A DNA stretch of 23,695 bases, from positions 714,820 to 738,514 of the forward strand of contig BFEA01000393.1 in the NCBI GenBank assembly GCA_003427395.1, read 5' to 3'. The stretch's first letter is position 1, and each line of letters opens with the position of its first letter. Position numbers and translations under genes: made by a program. This document shows positions 1-7,756 of this stretch, piece after piece. Origin of the DNA: Chara braunii (lineage: Eukaryota > Streptophyta > Charophyceae > Charales > Characeae). The notes under the pieces were generated by a model. It ran no database searches. It saw only the letters and a list, made by a program, of their open reading frames with translations, and was not told the DNA's origin.

Positions 1-333
1 GGGGGGTATAAACTGGTTTTAAAGGGGCTAACGGGGCTTAAAGGGGGGTGCCTTTGTGTGATTCTGTTATTTTCTTTTTTTATCTTCGATTTAGTTGCGA
101 ATTTTAATGTGACCCTCAGCCAAAAGTCGTTTGTATTACGATTCTACACAACATGTGCTTTTTTTACGGAATTTTTTTATTTTTGTTTTCTGCGCTGGGG
201 CTGCCCGGAACCCTGCCCAGGGATCATGCCCGACCGGGCACCTGGGGGGCATAAGTTGGGTGCCTGGGCACCCGGAAAAACAGCCTAGATAATGCTACAA
301 ATTATCTTTTTTTAATCAATTTGGCGATTGTTT
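1..333. other. Flank left of element A, no gene recognised
   Basis: No convincing coding region. The left part is T-rich. The part from about 185 to 285 is GC-rich and holds two short perfect hairpins: TGCCCG/CGGGCA with a 2-nt centre at 227-240, and GGGTGCC/GGCACCC with a 2-nt centre at 258-273. A 76-codon open frame here has no recognisable domain and is probably chance. Confidence 0.5.
330..333. repeat. Target site duplication of element A, left copy (GTTT)
   Basis: GTTT directly abuts the first base of the left LTR and recurs at 8649-8652 directly after the right LTR. Four base pairs is short for Ty3/Gypsy (usually 5), but the LTR ends are sharply defined by TG...CA. Confidence 0.6.
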
Positions 334-1254
334 TGCAAGGAAGATGAGCAATAGCGAACTTCAGCAATCAAACAGCATCATACATACGAGTCCAGATAGT
401 CGTGACCTCGAACCAACAGTAGAATTGCATCACGAGATTCACCAAATAAGAACACACCAAGAGTTCATAATTGACAATGCTGAAATAGTCCCATCATCAT
501 CAACGAAGAACCAGAGTTGATATCCTATCTGGCGCTCGGCACCCAGACTACATGTGGCAGATCCTATCTAGCCTATACTACGAAGCCGAAAGATGACGTC
601 AACAACATTCCCGAGGTACGAGCATATGGCGACCAATGTCGCACGCTTCCAGCACCAGGTATGTCTCGCGCTACACTCACAACCTCGTTCCCCAGCTCAC
701 AGATGCCACTAGCACCCAAGGACCACCCTGCGCCTCACCCATCTTACAGCAGCGCAGCTCGGCTATGGCTGNGTGCNCCTTCCCTNCTCGCCCGTGAGAG
801 CGTAGGCGCCAGCCAGCAAATAGCGCANCAGCGCTTGCGCAGCATGCAGCCAGCACCCGAATGCCAAATGAGGAGGCAGGCCCTTTGCTATATCGAAGTG
901 GCCTGCCTGCGTCCAGTCCCAGGAAGCTTCCAGTAGGCCCCGGTAGCCTGAGGCCCAGCACGATCGAGAACAGGCCTGGGGCCTGCGGTAGTTGCATGTG
1001 CCCAACTGCCTTTGTCATGTGTTTGGCCCAGTACCCGTATCCAGCCCCGGGCCTGCTTTCCATTCATTCACACAGTCGGCCCAGGGCCTGGATTTCTTCA
1101 ACCAACTAGCGCTGCGCAACTGCCTGAATTTCCTTGGTTGCGCAGTGGCCGAAAAAGGGCCCTGAGGGCCTCGTCGAGTCTGCCTTCACTTAGGGCAGCC
1201 GATGGTCTGTACAGCAGGGCCGAAAAGGTGGTCCATCGGGGCTCTAGCCTCGCA
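334..1254 (-). repeat. 3' LTR of element A (left copy)
   Basis: Begins TG and ends CA. Positions 334-738 match 7757-8161 with about six substitutions, and 1028-1254 match 8422-8648 with about seven (counted by eye). The centre, 739-1027, is unrelated to the centre of the other LTR and contains four ambiguous bases (772, 777, 786, 828). A 9-bp hairpin, CTGCGCAAC/GTTGCGCAG at 1112-1145, is conserved in the other copy. Open frames inside the LTR are not supported as genes. Confidence 0.9.
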
Positions 1255-1267
1255 TTCCCTCCTCCAC
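1255..1267 (-). other. Polypurine tract of element A
   Basis: On the minus strand GTGGAGGAGGGAA directly precedes the 3' LTR start (TGCGAGG). This is the expected place and composition for the plus-strand DNA primer left by RNase H. Confidence 0.8.
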
Positions 1268-1291
1268 ATCTTCGATAGTCCTCTGAGAAGA

Positions 1292-2983
1292 TCAGTCTTC
1301 AATGATCTGGCGCTTTCCCTTCTGTAGAGACTTCTCATACTGGGCTACGACCTGAGGAGCGATCTGCATGAGTTCCTCCCGAGTAAACCAGCGGTCCTCC
1401 TTTGGATCTGTGTGATGTCTGAATCGGACTCGGTACAACAGTTTTGGCTTCGGAGGACGTCCCGTGCCTGTGGGCTTCTGCACTGTCAGCTCCCTGTGAT
1501 CCACGATGTCATCGATGTCCACCTCTCCATCCATGGTTGGGGGCAGCATTGAGTGTCGCGAGGGAAACTGATCAGTTTCCTTGGATGGTGCAAGCTTAGA
1601 AGCGTGAAAGACTGGGTAGGTACGGAGGTGACCAGGGATCCGGATAACATAGGATGGCCCATCCGGATCAGACCCATCAACATCCAACACTTTCCAAGGC
1701 CCAAAGTACTGGGGCATGAGTTTGCGGGAAATCCCGTGTTGTTGTCCCAGTTCTGAGGACTTAACCCAGACCCTATCCCCAACCTGAAAAGTAGAAGGAC
1801 GGCGGTGTCTGTTCTCAGACTCGATCATTGCCGCCTGTGCCTTCTGCATCTGTTCTACTGCCTGCTGCATTTTCTGTTCATAGTTGTAGGCAAATTCTAA
1901 GGTGCCCGGTGCAGCAGTTGACTGATTCTCAGGCAGGAGAAAGTCTAAGGGCAATCTAGGCTTGAAGGTCAGTAATAGACTGTTTGGGCTCACCCCGTGG
2001 CGCTGTGTGGCGTTGTTATACAGGCTGGCGATGAGAGCGAGCTTCTCATCCCAGTCCACCTGGTTGGGCTTAGTGTAATGCCTCAACAGGTGATGTACAG
2101 CGCGGCTCAGTTGCTCGGCTTGACCATTGGCCTCTGGGTGATTCCCAGAAGTCATTTGCAACTGTGTCCCCTGTTCAGCAGCTGCGGCCTTCCACGGCTC
2201 ACTGGTGAAACGGACATCCCTGTCACTGACTATGGACTTGGGCAGACCAAAATCCCTAACCCAGTTCTCTTTAAACAATTTGATGACGTACTTAGTCTTT
2301 GCTGATTCCGGCATGGCTATTAGCCTAGCATACTTGTTAAACCTATCCACGATGACGAAGATATGTCTCATGCCGCTCTTGCTGGTGACGAGCGTGTCCA
2401 TGGAGTCCATGGACAGGCTCTCACCAGGCCTTTCCGGAATCGGAAGGGGCTTCAGAAGCCCAAGAGGAGCCTGAGTACGTGGCTTGTTTCTTTGACATAC
2501 CTGACAAGTCTCCACGTACAGTTGGGCGTCTCGCATCATCGTGGGCCACCAGAACCGCTGCAGCAAATTGGTTGTGGTCTTCCTATACCCAAAATGTCCG
2601 GTGGCATCATGGCACTCCCCTAAAAACAAACTACGCAAAGACTCGCTATTAGGAACACACAGTCGTTTATTCCCTGCCTTCTCAAGAAACAGCAAGCCAT
2701 TGACCAACTCAAACTCGGCTGAAGTCTTCTTGTCCTTCGCCTGAAGTCTGCGTATGATCTCAGACATAAACTGGTCCTTTTGATAGGCTTCCACCAAAGA
2801 GCGAGTAACATCGTCCTTTAGATCGAACTCAGTAATTAGTGCACCTGAGAAGTCAGGTCTACGCGACAAGGCATCAGCAACCTTGTTGTACTCCCCTTTC
2901 AGATACTGAGGGTCGAAGTCATACTGCTCAATGACTTCGATCCAACGCTTCAAAGCATCATAAAGTACCGGCTGAGTTCTCAT
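1292..2983 (-). CDS. pol: RNase H end, integrase and chromodomain-like tail, element A
   Basis: 563 codons, the best-preserved frame in the window. Residues 1-45 end RNase H (VADALSRRPDF). The HHCC zinc-binding site is H125, H130, C160, C163. The catalytic triad is D193, D254, E290, with exactly 35 residues between the last two (D,D35E). Residues 400-450 form the SH3-like/GPY region (VGDRVWVK, YFGPWKVLDV). Residues about 488-550 resemble a chromodomain (VDIDDIVDHREL, YRVRFRHHTDPKEDRWFTREEL), which in chromoviruses directs integration to marked chromatin. TAG 2984 separates it from the upstream frame; the ATG at 2983 is internal, not a true start. Confidence 0.92.
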   Translation of the reverse strand: MRTQPVLYDALKRWIEVIEQYDFDPQYLKGEYNKVADALSRRPDFSGALITEFDLKDDVTRSLVEAYQKDQFMSEIIRRLQAKDKKTSAEFELVNGLLFLEKAGNKRLCVPNSESLRSLFLGECHDATGHFGYRKTTTNLLQRFWWPTMMRDAQLYVETCQVCQRNKPRTQAPLGLLKPLPIPERPGESLSMDSMDTLVTSKSGMRHIFVIVDRFNKYARLIAMPESAKTKYVIKLFKENWVRDFGLPKSIVSDRDVRFTSEPWKAAAAEQGTQLQMTSGNHPEANGQAEQLSRAVHHLLRHYTKPNQVDWDEKLALIASLYNNATQRHGVSPNSLLLTFKPRLPLDFLLPENQSTAAPGTLEFAYNYEQKMQQAVEQMQKAQAAMIESENRHRRPSTFQVGDRVWVKSSELGQQHGISRKLMPQYFGPWKVLDVDGSDPDGPSYVIRIPGHLRTYPVFHASKLAPSKETDQFPSRHSMLPPTMDGEVDIDDIVDHRELTVQKPTGTGRPPKPKLLYRVRFRHHTDPKEDRWFTREELMQIAPQVVAQYEKSLQKGKRQIIED

Positions 2984-3103
2984 CTATCTCAGTGTCTGCT
3001 GATCAGTTCTGAGGATGAAGAACCTCCCAAGGAGATAGTGTCTCCAATGGGTCAGTGCCTTGTCCACCGCATAGAGTTCCTTCTCATAGGTTGACTTTGC
3101 CAA

Positions 3104-3742
3104 CTACTTAGATGACATTTTCTTAGACATGTACTCGACTGGCCTCAACTTTGGCCCCTCCTGTTGCGCGAGCACGGCGCCAATGCCATATTGGCTGGCA
3201 TCCGTGGTGACTACGAACAGCTTGTCAGGATCAGGAAGTTTCAAGACCTCGTAGTGCGTCAATGCATGCTTCAGATGTCTGAAAGTAGCCTCGCACTCAT
3301 CTGTCCACTCCCATGGGGTGTCAAGGCGGGTCAGATCAGTCAAAGGAGCGGCCACTATGCTATAGTTCTTAACGAAGGTCCTATAGTAGCCTGTCATTCC
3401 TAAGAAAGATCTCATCTCAGTCACTGGCCGAGGATGTGGCCAATCACGAATGCTGGCCACCTTCGCGACATCGGGCTTTAACCCTTCCGTGGATATCTCA
3501 TGACCCAAGTACAAGACACGGGTGCGGCCAAACTTGCACTTCTCACCATTGATCTTGAACTTGTGTTGTCGCAGGAGACTAAGGACTTTGTCCAAATGTG
3601 CAACGTGCTCCTCTACAGTCTTACTAAAAATAAGTATGTCATCGAGGTACACGATGACAAACTTACCCAAGTAGTCATGGAATATCCGATTCATAGCGTG
3701 CTGAAAGGTGCCAGAAGCATTGTAGATCAGGGTACTTGGCAA
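3104..3742 (-). CDS. pol: RT C-terminal half and RNase H start, element A
   Basis: 212 codons; homology starts at about residue 8 (NASGTFQHAMN, just after the usual PFGL motif). The catalytic YLDD is at residues 32-35 (3638-3649). The connection domain LGHEISTEGLKPD and RSFLGMTGYYRTFV follow. RNase H begins with TTDASQYGIG (Asp 181). Missing are all RT motifs upstream, including the first catalytic Asp. It ends at TAG 3104 (context AAG TAG TTG); the same frame then continues with LAKSTYEKELYAVDKALTHW, so the stop is a point mutation. Confidence 0.9.
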   Translation of the reverse strand: MPSTLIYNASGTFQHAMNRIFHDYLGKFVIVYLDDILIFSKTVEEHVAHLDKVLSLLRQHKFKINGEKCKFGRTRVLYLGHEISTEGLKPDVAKVASIRDWPHPRPVTEMRSFLGMTGYYRTFVKNYSIVAAPLTDLTRLDTPWEWTDECEATFRHLKHALTHYEVLKLPDPDKLFVVTTDASQYGIGAVLAQQEGPKLRPVEYMSKKMSSK

Positions 3743-4163
3743 CTACTCCCTCTATCTCCGGCGGCATTTTCACCGGCTCGCCTGCAGCAGAGACATAAAC
3801 TAAGTACATACCCTCCTCCTGATTTTGCTTATAATAATTATAGAATGTGGCCGCACACATGCATCCATAGGACTCGACTAGACTACTAGCTTTGAACTTG
3901 TGCAATCTGGCGGTCCCTCCACCTGACAAAGTGTGTTTGACCACTTTTCGGTCCCAGTCAAACTGGGGCTGTGCAACCGAGAGGTAGTACATACCTAACA
4001 AGATATCCATGGGGAAATCATCGCTTACCAGGAATGAGACATGATGCCTCAATTCCCCTCCCGGGTAAGGGAACAGGCACTCAAAGTCTTGAAGGTAGTC
4101 ATTGACTACCATGCGCTGTTTGTTGGCACAGGTCGACTCCACAGGTCGGCTCAGGCGCTGCAC
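3675..4163 (-). CDS. pol: Protease C-terminal segment and connector, element A
   Basis: 162 codons, of which about the first 147 are meaningful. DILLGMYYL at residues 53-61 is the second conserved retropepsin motif (usually ILGMDWL). MPPEIEGVVAKYPDL at about 133-147 is the connector seen just before RT in Gypsy Pol. After that the frame runs out of homology because the RT start is deleted, and the final 15 residues are out-of-frame translation across the junction. Confidence 0.75.
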   Translation of the reverse strand: MQRLSRPVESTCANKQRMVVNDYLQDFECLFPYPGGELRHHVSFLVSDDFPMDILLGMYYLSVAQPQFDWDRKVVKHTLSGGGTARLHKFKASSLVESYGCMCAATFYNYYKQNQEEGMYLVYVSAAGEPVKMPPEIEGVVAKYPDLQCFWHLSARYESDIP

Positions 4164-4474
4164 TCGCCCCTGAAGCGCAGCCTCTCAACGCACGCACGAC
4201 TAATAAAGGTCCTTGTCGAGCAAGTGTCATAATAGGCCCCGGTCTTACGACCGTCTGTGACTATCTCGCTGACGAACATCTCACCCTTAGGAGCTTTAGC
4301 CAAGGCCTTCCAAGAAGCTAGCGGGTCTGATCTAGACCACTCCTCCTCTAGCTCCTCTAAGGATTCAAACACATTCATCGAACAGAGGGTCAATGAGTCT
4401 GAATGTGTTTGCGGGACGACGGTGGAGTCAGTAGCTTGGGCCATATCGCATGATGGTGAGGGTGTCTCCACCAC
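4151..4474 (-). CDS. pol: Protease N-terminal segment, element A
   Basis: 107 codons from a GTG; the frame is open upstream to the slippery site. An acidic spacer (residues 35-50) precedes the retropepsin-like active-site region GAYYDTCSTRTFIS, with the catalytic Asp at residue 83 (4226-4228). The usual D-T/S-G is D-T-C here, so the conserved Gly is a Cys (TGC). The frame breaks at about 4165, and the homologous sequence continues in the next frame. Aspartic protease assignment rests on this motif, the downstream ILLGM motif and position between gag and RT. Confidence 0.75.
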   Translation of the reverse strand: MVETPSPSCDMAQATDSTVVPQTHSDSLTLCSMNVFESLEELEEEWSRSDPLASWKALAKAPKGEMFVSEIVTDGRKTGAYYDTCSTRTFISRACVERLRFRGECSA

Positions 4475-4480
4475 CTCGAC

Positions 4481-4525
4481 CCTAGTAGGAACAACTACTA
4501 TTCCTACTGGCCTGATGTGTTTCCC
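4481..4525 (-). promoter_or_regulatory. Candidate -1 frameshift signal at gag/pol, element A
   Basis: Minus strand GGGAAAC (4519-4525) lies in gag phase as G GGA AAC, the X XXY YYZ form needed for tandem -1 slippage. Eight nucleotides later begins an inverted repeat: AGTAGGAA (4501-4508) pairs with TTCCTACT (4484-4491) across a 9-nt loop, extended by CC/GG with one bulged A (arms to 4510 and 4481). After slippage the pol frame is open from 4519 into protease, whereas gag stops at 4504. No folding energy was computed. Confidence 0.75.
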
Positions 4526-5673
4526 GGAGCAGTGCCTGACGAACTGGCAACATTGCTACCTATTGGAGCGGAGGATCCTACCGCCTGCCCCATAGTAGGC
4601 GGGATCTTCTCGGTGACCTTCTTGTTCCTACATTTGAATTGGTTATGGTCGTGTTGACCACAACGAATGCAGGCCTGTCGGTTCCACCGATCTCTCCAAA
4701 CGTCCTCTGAAAGACCCGCTTTCTTCCGAGGAGGAGCGTTGGGGTCGACTTGACTCCTAGACCGGGAGCCCCCTCGGCGTCTACTGGTCCCCTTACCTTT
4801 TTGTTGGGTAACAACGGCGACTACTCCACCCTCTGAAGCCTCGCCACTTGCCTCTGCACCTACTCCTGAGTGGGGGTCGTCGCCTAACTCGATGGTTGAA
4901 CCATCGTTGTCAACGAACATAATGCGACCCTTGGCTTTCCAGTTAGGAGGCAGGGTCTTCTTTCTCCCGTCCGTCGCTGGGTTATGTCCATACCCTATCT
5001 TAGCTTCAAGGTCTAGGGCCTTCTTGCTAAACGAGGGAAAGTTGTGCATGTTGATGTTAGCCTCAACTGCCAACTGATTCCTGATTGGCATCGGCAAACA
5101 CCTCAGGTAAGTTGTCAGTAAGACTTGGGGGTCATAGCGAACCCCAGGGACACAGATCGGACGCTCTACTGCGTTTGTGGCCTCCCTAACTGACTTGAAC
5201 GATCGAGCGCTCAGAGTCAGGATCGCGCCAGTGGCCTTTTGCGCCTCCTGAGGATCATGCCACCTCTCCTCCACTAACTTGAGAAAGTCACCCAACTTTT
5301 GGCTGGCTGCCCAAGCGTGGAAGTCATGACCATATCCCTGTAACTGCACCAGACCGCTTAACCATCTTGCTGCACTACCCTCCAGGTAGGACGCAGCCAC
5401 AAGCACTTCCTCATGCGGCAAGGTAGGCTTACACCTGACATAGACCGGGACAGACCTCAACCACGTGTCAAGGTCTTCACCTCGCTTGTCCCCTGTAAAA
5501 GGCTTAGGCGCGACTATGGCGGTCTTTGGAACCCATTGCGGTTGTCCCTGCAGCTGTCCAGGCTGTGGACTCTGGGGAACAACTTGCTGTACCTGTTGCT
5601 GCTGGGGCTGAGAACCCTGTGACTGCACAGGCTGCCCACTAATGGCAACCTGCGACAGAGTCTGGGTGACCAC
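4504..5673 (-). CDS. gag: Gag capsid and zinc-knuckle segment, element A
   Basis: 389 codons from a GTG; the frame really continues from the upstream segment. Residues 1-50 are Gln/Pro-rich. Residues about 58-225 look like a retrotransposon capsid domain (FTGDKRGEDLDTWL, then YLEGSAARWLSGL and LKLVEERWHDP). A basic Arg/Ser stretch near 290-310 precedes a CCHC zinc knuckle at residues 335-348 (4630-4671; C-x2-C-x4-H-x4-C), which binds the RNA genome. The last codons carry the GGGAAAC slippery heptamer, 12 nt before the TAG stop. There is no internal stop. Confidence 0.9.
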   Translation of the reverse strand: MVTQTLSQVAISGQPVQSQGSQPQQQQVQQVVPQSPQPGQLQGQPQWVPKTAIVAPKPFTGDKRGEDLDTWLRSVPVYVRCKPTLPHEEVLVAASYLEGSAARWLSGLVQLQGYGHDFHAWAASQKLGDFLKLVEERWHDPQEAQKATGAILTLSARSFKSVREATNAVERPICVPGVRYDPQVLLTTYLRCLPMPIRNQLAVEANINMHNFPSFSKKALDLEAKIGYGHNPATDGRKKTLPPNWKAKGRIMFVDNDGSTIELGDDPHSGVGAEASGEASEGGVVAVVTQQKGKGTSRRRGGSRSRSQVDPNAPPRKKAGLSEDVWRDRWNRQACIRCGQHDHNQFKCRNKKVTEKIPPTMGQAVGSSAPIGSNVASSSGTAPGNTSGQ

Positions 5674-5676
5674 TGA

Positions 5677-6051
5677 CTATACTGGAACCTGTACACTAGG
5701 ACCTGCTGATAACCCTCCTGAAAGCGACATGCCCAGGGAAACGATTGCGACCATCGACGGGGCTACATATGGGGATACCCCTGTCACCGGTGGGACAGAA
5801 AGAGGAGGATATGCCACGGGCCAGGCACCAGGCCCTGGCGGTGATGGTGCTGCCTGAACACGCCCTACCAGCATGGTTAGGCTCCGCTGAATGTCCTGAA
5901 GGATGGCAGTCTGCTGGTCCTGCGTCTCTATGACTCCTAGCAGGGCCCTTCTAACTACCTTCACATCGTCATCCATGTGTGTCAGGTTCATCGTCTCTAA
6001 CTCTTCTATGTCCGCTTCTCTTCGCTGCATCCTGGCTCTTCTTCTAATCAT
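5677..6051 (-). CDS. gag: Gag middle segment, element A
   Basis: 124 codons. It opens with Arg-rich MIRRRARMQRREADIEELE, then a predicted helix (MTLVGRV-like pattern near residues 60-70) and a Pro/Val/Ala-rich linker. It ends at TAG 5677 in the same frame as the capsid segment, so restoring one codon joins them. The ATG at 6051 is probably an accident of the frameshift rather than a true start. Confidence 0.7.
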   Translation of the reverse strand: MIRRRARMQRREADIEELETMNLTHMDDDVKVVRRALLGVIETQDQQTAILQDIQRSLTMLVGRVQAAPSPPGPGAWPVAYPPLSVPPVTGVSPYVAPSMVAIVSLGMSLSGGLSAGPSVQVPV

Positions 6052-6470
6052 TCTCTCTTTTCCGCCTTTATCTCTCCTAAAGCCTGCTGTAGTTGTGCCT
6101 CCTGCAGGGCTGCCTGCTGGATGGCGACATCCTCTGGGGTCAACATTGCTGCCTGGCTTGCCATAATGCCAGTGGACTGACCTATGGTTTGCGAGACCGT
6201 TGACCCGGCGATACCTGAACTGTTGGCTTGGGAAGTCTGTTGTGCAGAAGTGACCATAGCGGAAGTGGCCATGGCTGCTGTAGCAGCGGCCTCGGTAACG
6301 AAAGCCCTGGTGGCCTCGGCTGCTCTAGCTCTCCTCAACTGCTGCTGCCTCTCCCTAAGCTGGCGGAACAGAATCCTATCACCCTCCAGTCCTAAGGACA
6401 CGTGGGCTATCGGGCGTCTAGCTGATCGCAAGACCCGGTCGTCCTGTAGTGTGTCCTCCGTGTCGCTCAT
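6048..6470 (-). CDS. gag: Gag N-terminal segment, element A
   Basis: 140 codons starting MSDTEDTL. There is a charged RQLRERQQQLRRARAAEATR stretch, likely helical, then an Ala/Thr/Gln-rich low-complexity region. No catalytic motif is expected in this part of Gag. It stops at TGA at 6048, most likely because of a small indel, since the next segment continues with the same style of Arg/Glu-rich helix. Element B has a comparable N terminus with an acidic start and RRSARLA. Confidence 0.75.
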   Translation of the reverse strand: MSDTEDTLQDDRVLRSARRPIAHVSLGLEGDRILFRQLRERQQQLRRARAAEATRAFVTEAAATAAMATSAMVTSAQQTSQANSSGIAGSTVSQTIGQSTGIMASQAAMLTPEDVAIQQAALQEAQLQQALGEIKAEKRE

Positions 6471-7735
6471 ATGCTACAACACTGTGCACCGTCTACACTA
6501 GGTCACTCAAGATGCCTACCGCAACACAGTACACAGACCAATTAAAAATAAATAAATACATAATTGGTTGCTATTTCGGAGTAGATACATTTGGGTACAA
6601 CAGGTAAGCACAAATTCCTACAAACGACACTATTTTTAGTTTGACTAGTCCGCAAACAGATGCACCATGAACAAGAAACTGTTCTAACTAATGCTGTCTG
6701 TCAGATGTCAATGGCAGTCCATCTAACTAATCAAAATAAAAATAATATCATTTGACTGGGTCTGTTTACAGCATGGGATCTAACACGAACTGATCACCTG
6801 GAATCTACCCTGTTCCCCAATCCCCACTTGATTGTCACTTGACGTCAGCGTTCCTGAGCAATCCGGTAGCATGCGTGACTAAAGGTGTGCACACGGCCCA
6901 CCCCTGTGCCCCGAGTAAGTGTTGAGCTGGCCAGCCTTGCACGTATATTTACCCTTGGCGTGCCGCGAGCCTTACATCACTGGCTGATCAAGAGGCATTT
7001 TAACGTCTGCCCCCAAGTGACATCAGGAATTATTTTACGTCGCAGCAGGACGACGATCATAGCCAGTGATATCCCCTACCCGTGTTTGTTTATAGACGCC
7101 GGGTTCTCGTCTTTCCCGTAGGGCTGGCCTGCCCAACAATACCCATCTAATGAGCGCAGCAAGCAGATAAGGACAAAGCAGCAAAGCACGCGTGCTCTAC
7201 TCCCGGTGGGTTGGCATGGTGACCGTGACCCAGTGCTTCGTCCAGGGCCCTTCAGAAAGCAACGCCCTCTCCTTCCAGATGCTCCACGGGAAGTATGCTG
7301 ACTCTCAAGGTTTAGCGCACACGACACCTCACATGAGAGGACTCTCAAGATAGGACACACAACCTCACGGTAAGAAGTGTCGAAGAGGGTAGATAAGGTT
7401 AAGATCAACGTACCTCAATATTGCTGCCCCCAACCACAGATATTCTCACCAGATGACCTGATGATGATTGCGATGACCAGTCACTGCATCAGCACAACCA
7501 GCATTATCTCGCCGTTCCACCTCAGCATCAATCATCCACCAGATAGTTCTCATCACACTGTAAACACCCAATATACACACCACGTAGCCTTCCAAGCGAT
7601 ACCCCTCACCTCCTAGGTCGCCAATCACTTGTCTCCGCCCTCCTCACTACACACCAATTACGGCCAAACTTGCCAAGCAGATTGCATGTATGTACCGTAC
7701 CAGGCAGAAGACAAGCGCCAGATGAGCGCAATCGA
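6471..7735 (-). other. Leader of element A between primer site and gag
   Basis: About 1.27 kb with no conserved coding frame. It is the untranslated leader that would carry packaging signals. I recognise no specific motif. It is long compared with many Gypsy leaders. Confidence 0.6.
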
Positions 7736-7753
7736 ACCACAGCTCCGATACCA
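7736..7753 (-). other. Primer binding site of element A (tRNA-iMet)
   Basis: Minus strand TGGTATCGGAGCTGTGGT lies 3 nt (ATT) inside the 5' LTR. Plant Gypsy elements commonly use TGGTATCAGAGC, the complement of the initiator tRNA-Met 3' end; 11 of the first 12 bases agree. The next bases (TTCGAT) also fit the tRNA complement. Confidence 0.8.
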
Positions 7754-7756
7754 AAT

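Larger units (their letters stand above)
1292..4519 (-). pseudogene. pol: pol of element A (overview), with RT deletion
   Basis: Order: protease, truncated RT, RNase H, integrase, chromodomain-like tail. The frame enters by -1 slippage at 4519 and shifts at about 4165 inside protease. It returns to the original frame at about 3720-3730, where protease C-terminal sequence (EGVVAKYPDL) is joined straight to RT motif sequence (NASGTFQHAMN). By comparison with element B about 150 codons are missing there. Two TAG codons (3104, 2984) interrupt RNase H. The last frame ends at TGA 1292, just before the polypurine tract. It cannot make a working RT. Confidence 0.9.
4504..6470 (-). pseudogene. gag: gag of element A (overview), one frameshift and one UAG
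   Basis: Structural polyprotein that forms the virus-like particle. Translation would start at the ATG at 6470. The frame breaks at about 6050, where the TGA of the first segment overlaps an ATG (ATGA), so a one-base indel is likely. It meets an in-frame TAG at 5677-5679 in a Gln/Val/Ser-rich stretch (GTA TAG TCA), then runs open to a TAG at 4504. Fused, the three segments give about 650 codons: an Arg/Ala/Gln-rich start, a Pro/Gln linker, a capsid domain and a zinc knuckle. The end overlaps the start of pol in the -1 frame. Confidence 0.9.

Noticed and set aside
517-936. Plus-strand open frame, repeated at 7940-8296 with the same N-terminal half
   Set aside because: It lies antisense in the LTRs of element A. 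The repetition comes from the LTR copies, the second half diverges with the LTR centres, and no protein family is recognisable.
900-960. Similarity of the left LTR A centre (CTTCCAGTAGGCCCCGGTAG) to 22668-22690
   Set aside because: Only about 25-30 bp with several transitions; too short to claim homology without a search.
6048-6051. ATGA stop-start overlap in gag A as translational coupling
   Set aside because: The flanking segments read as one broken Gag and the copy is decayed, so a simple indel is more likely.
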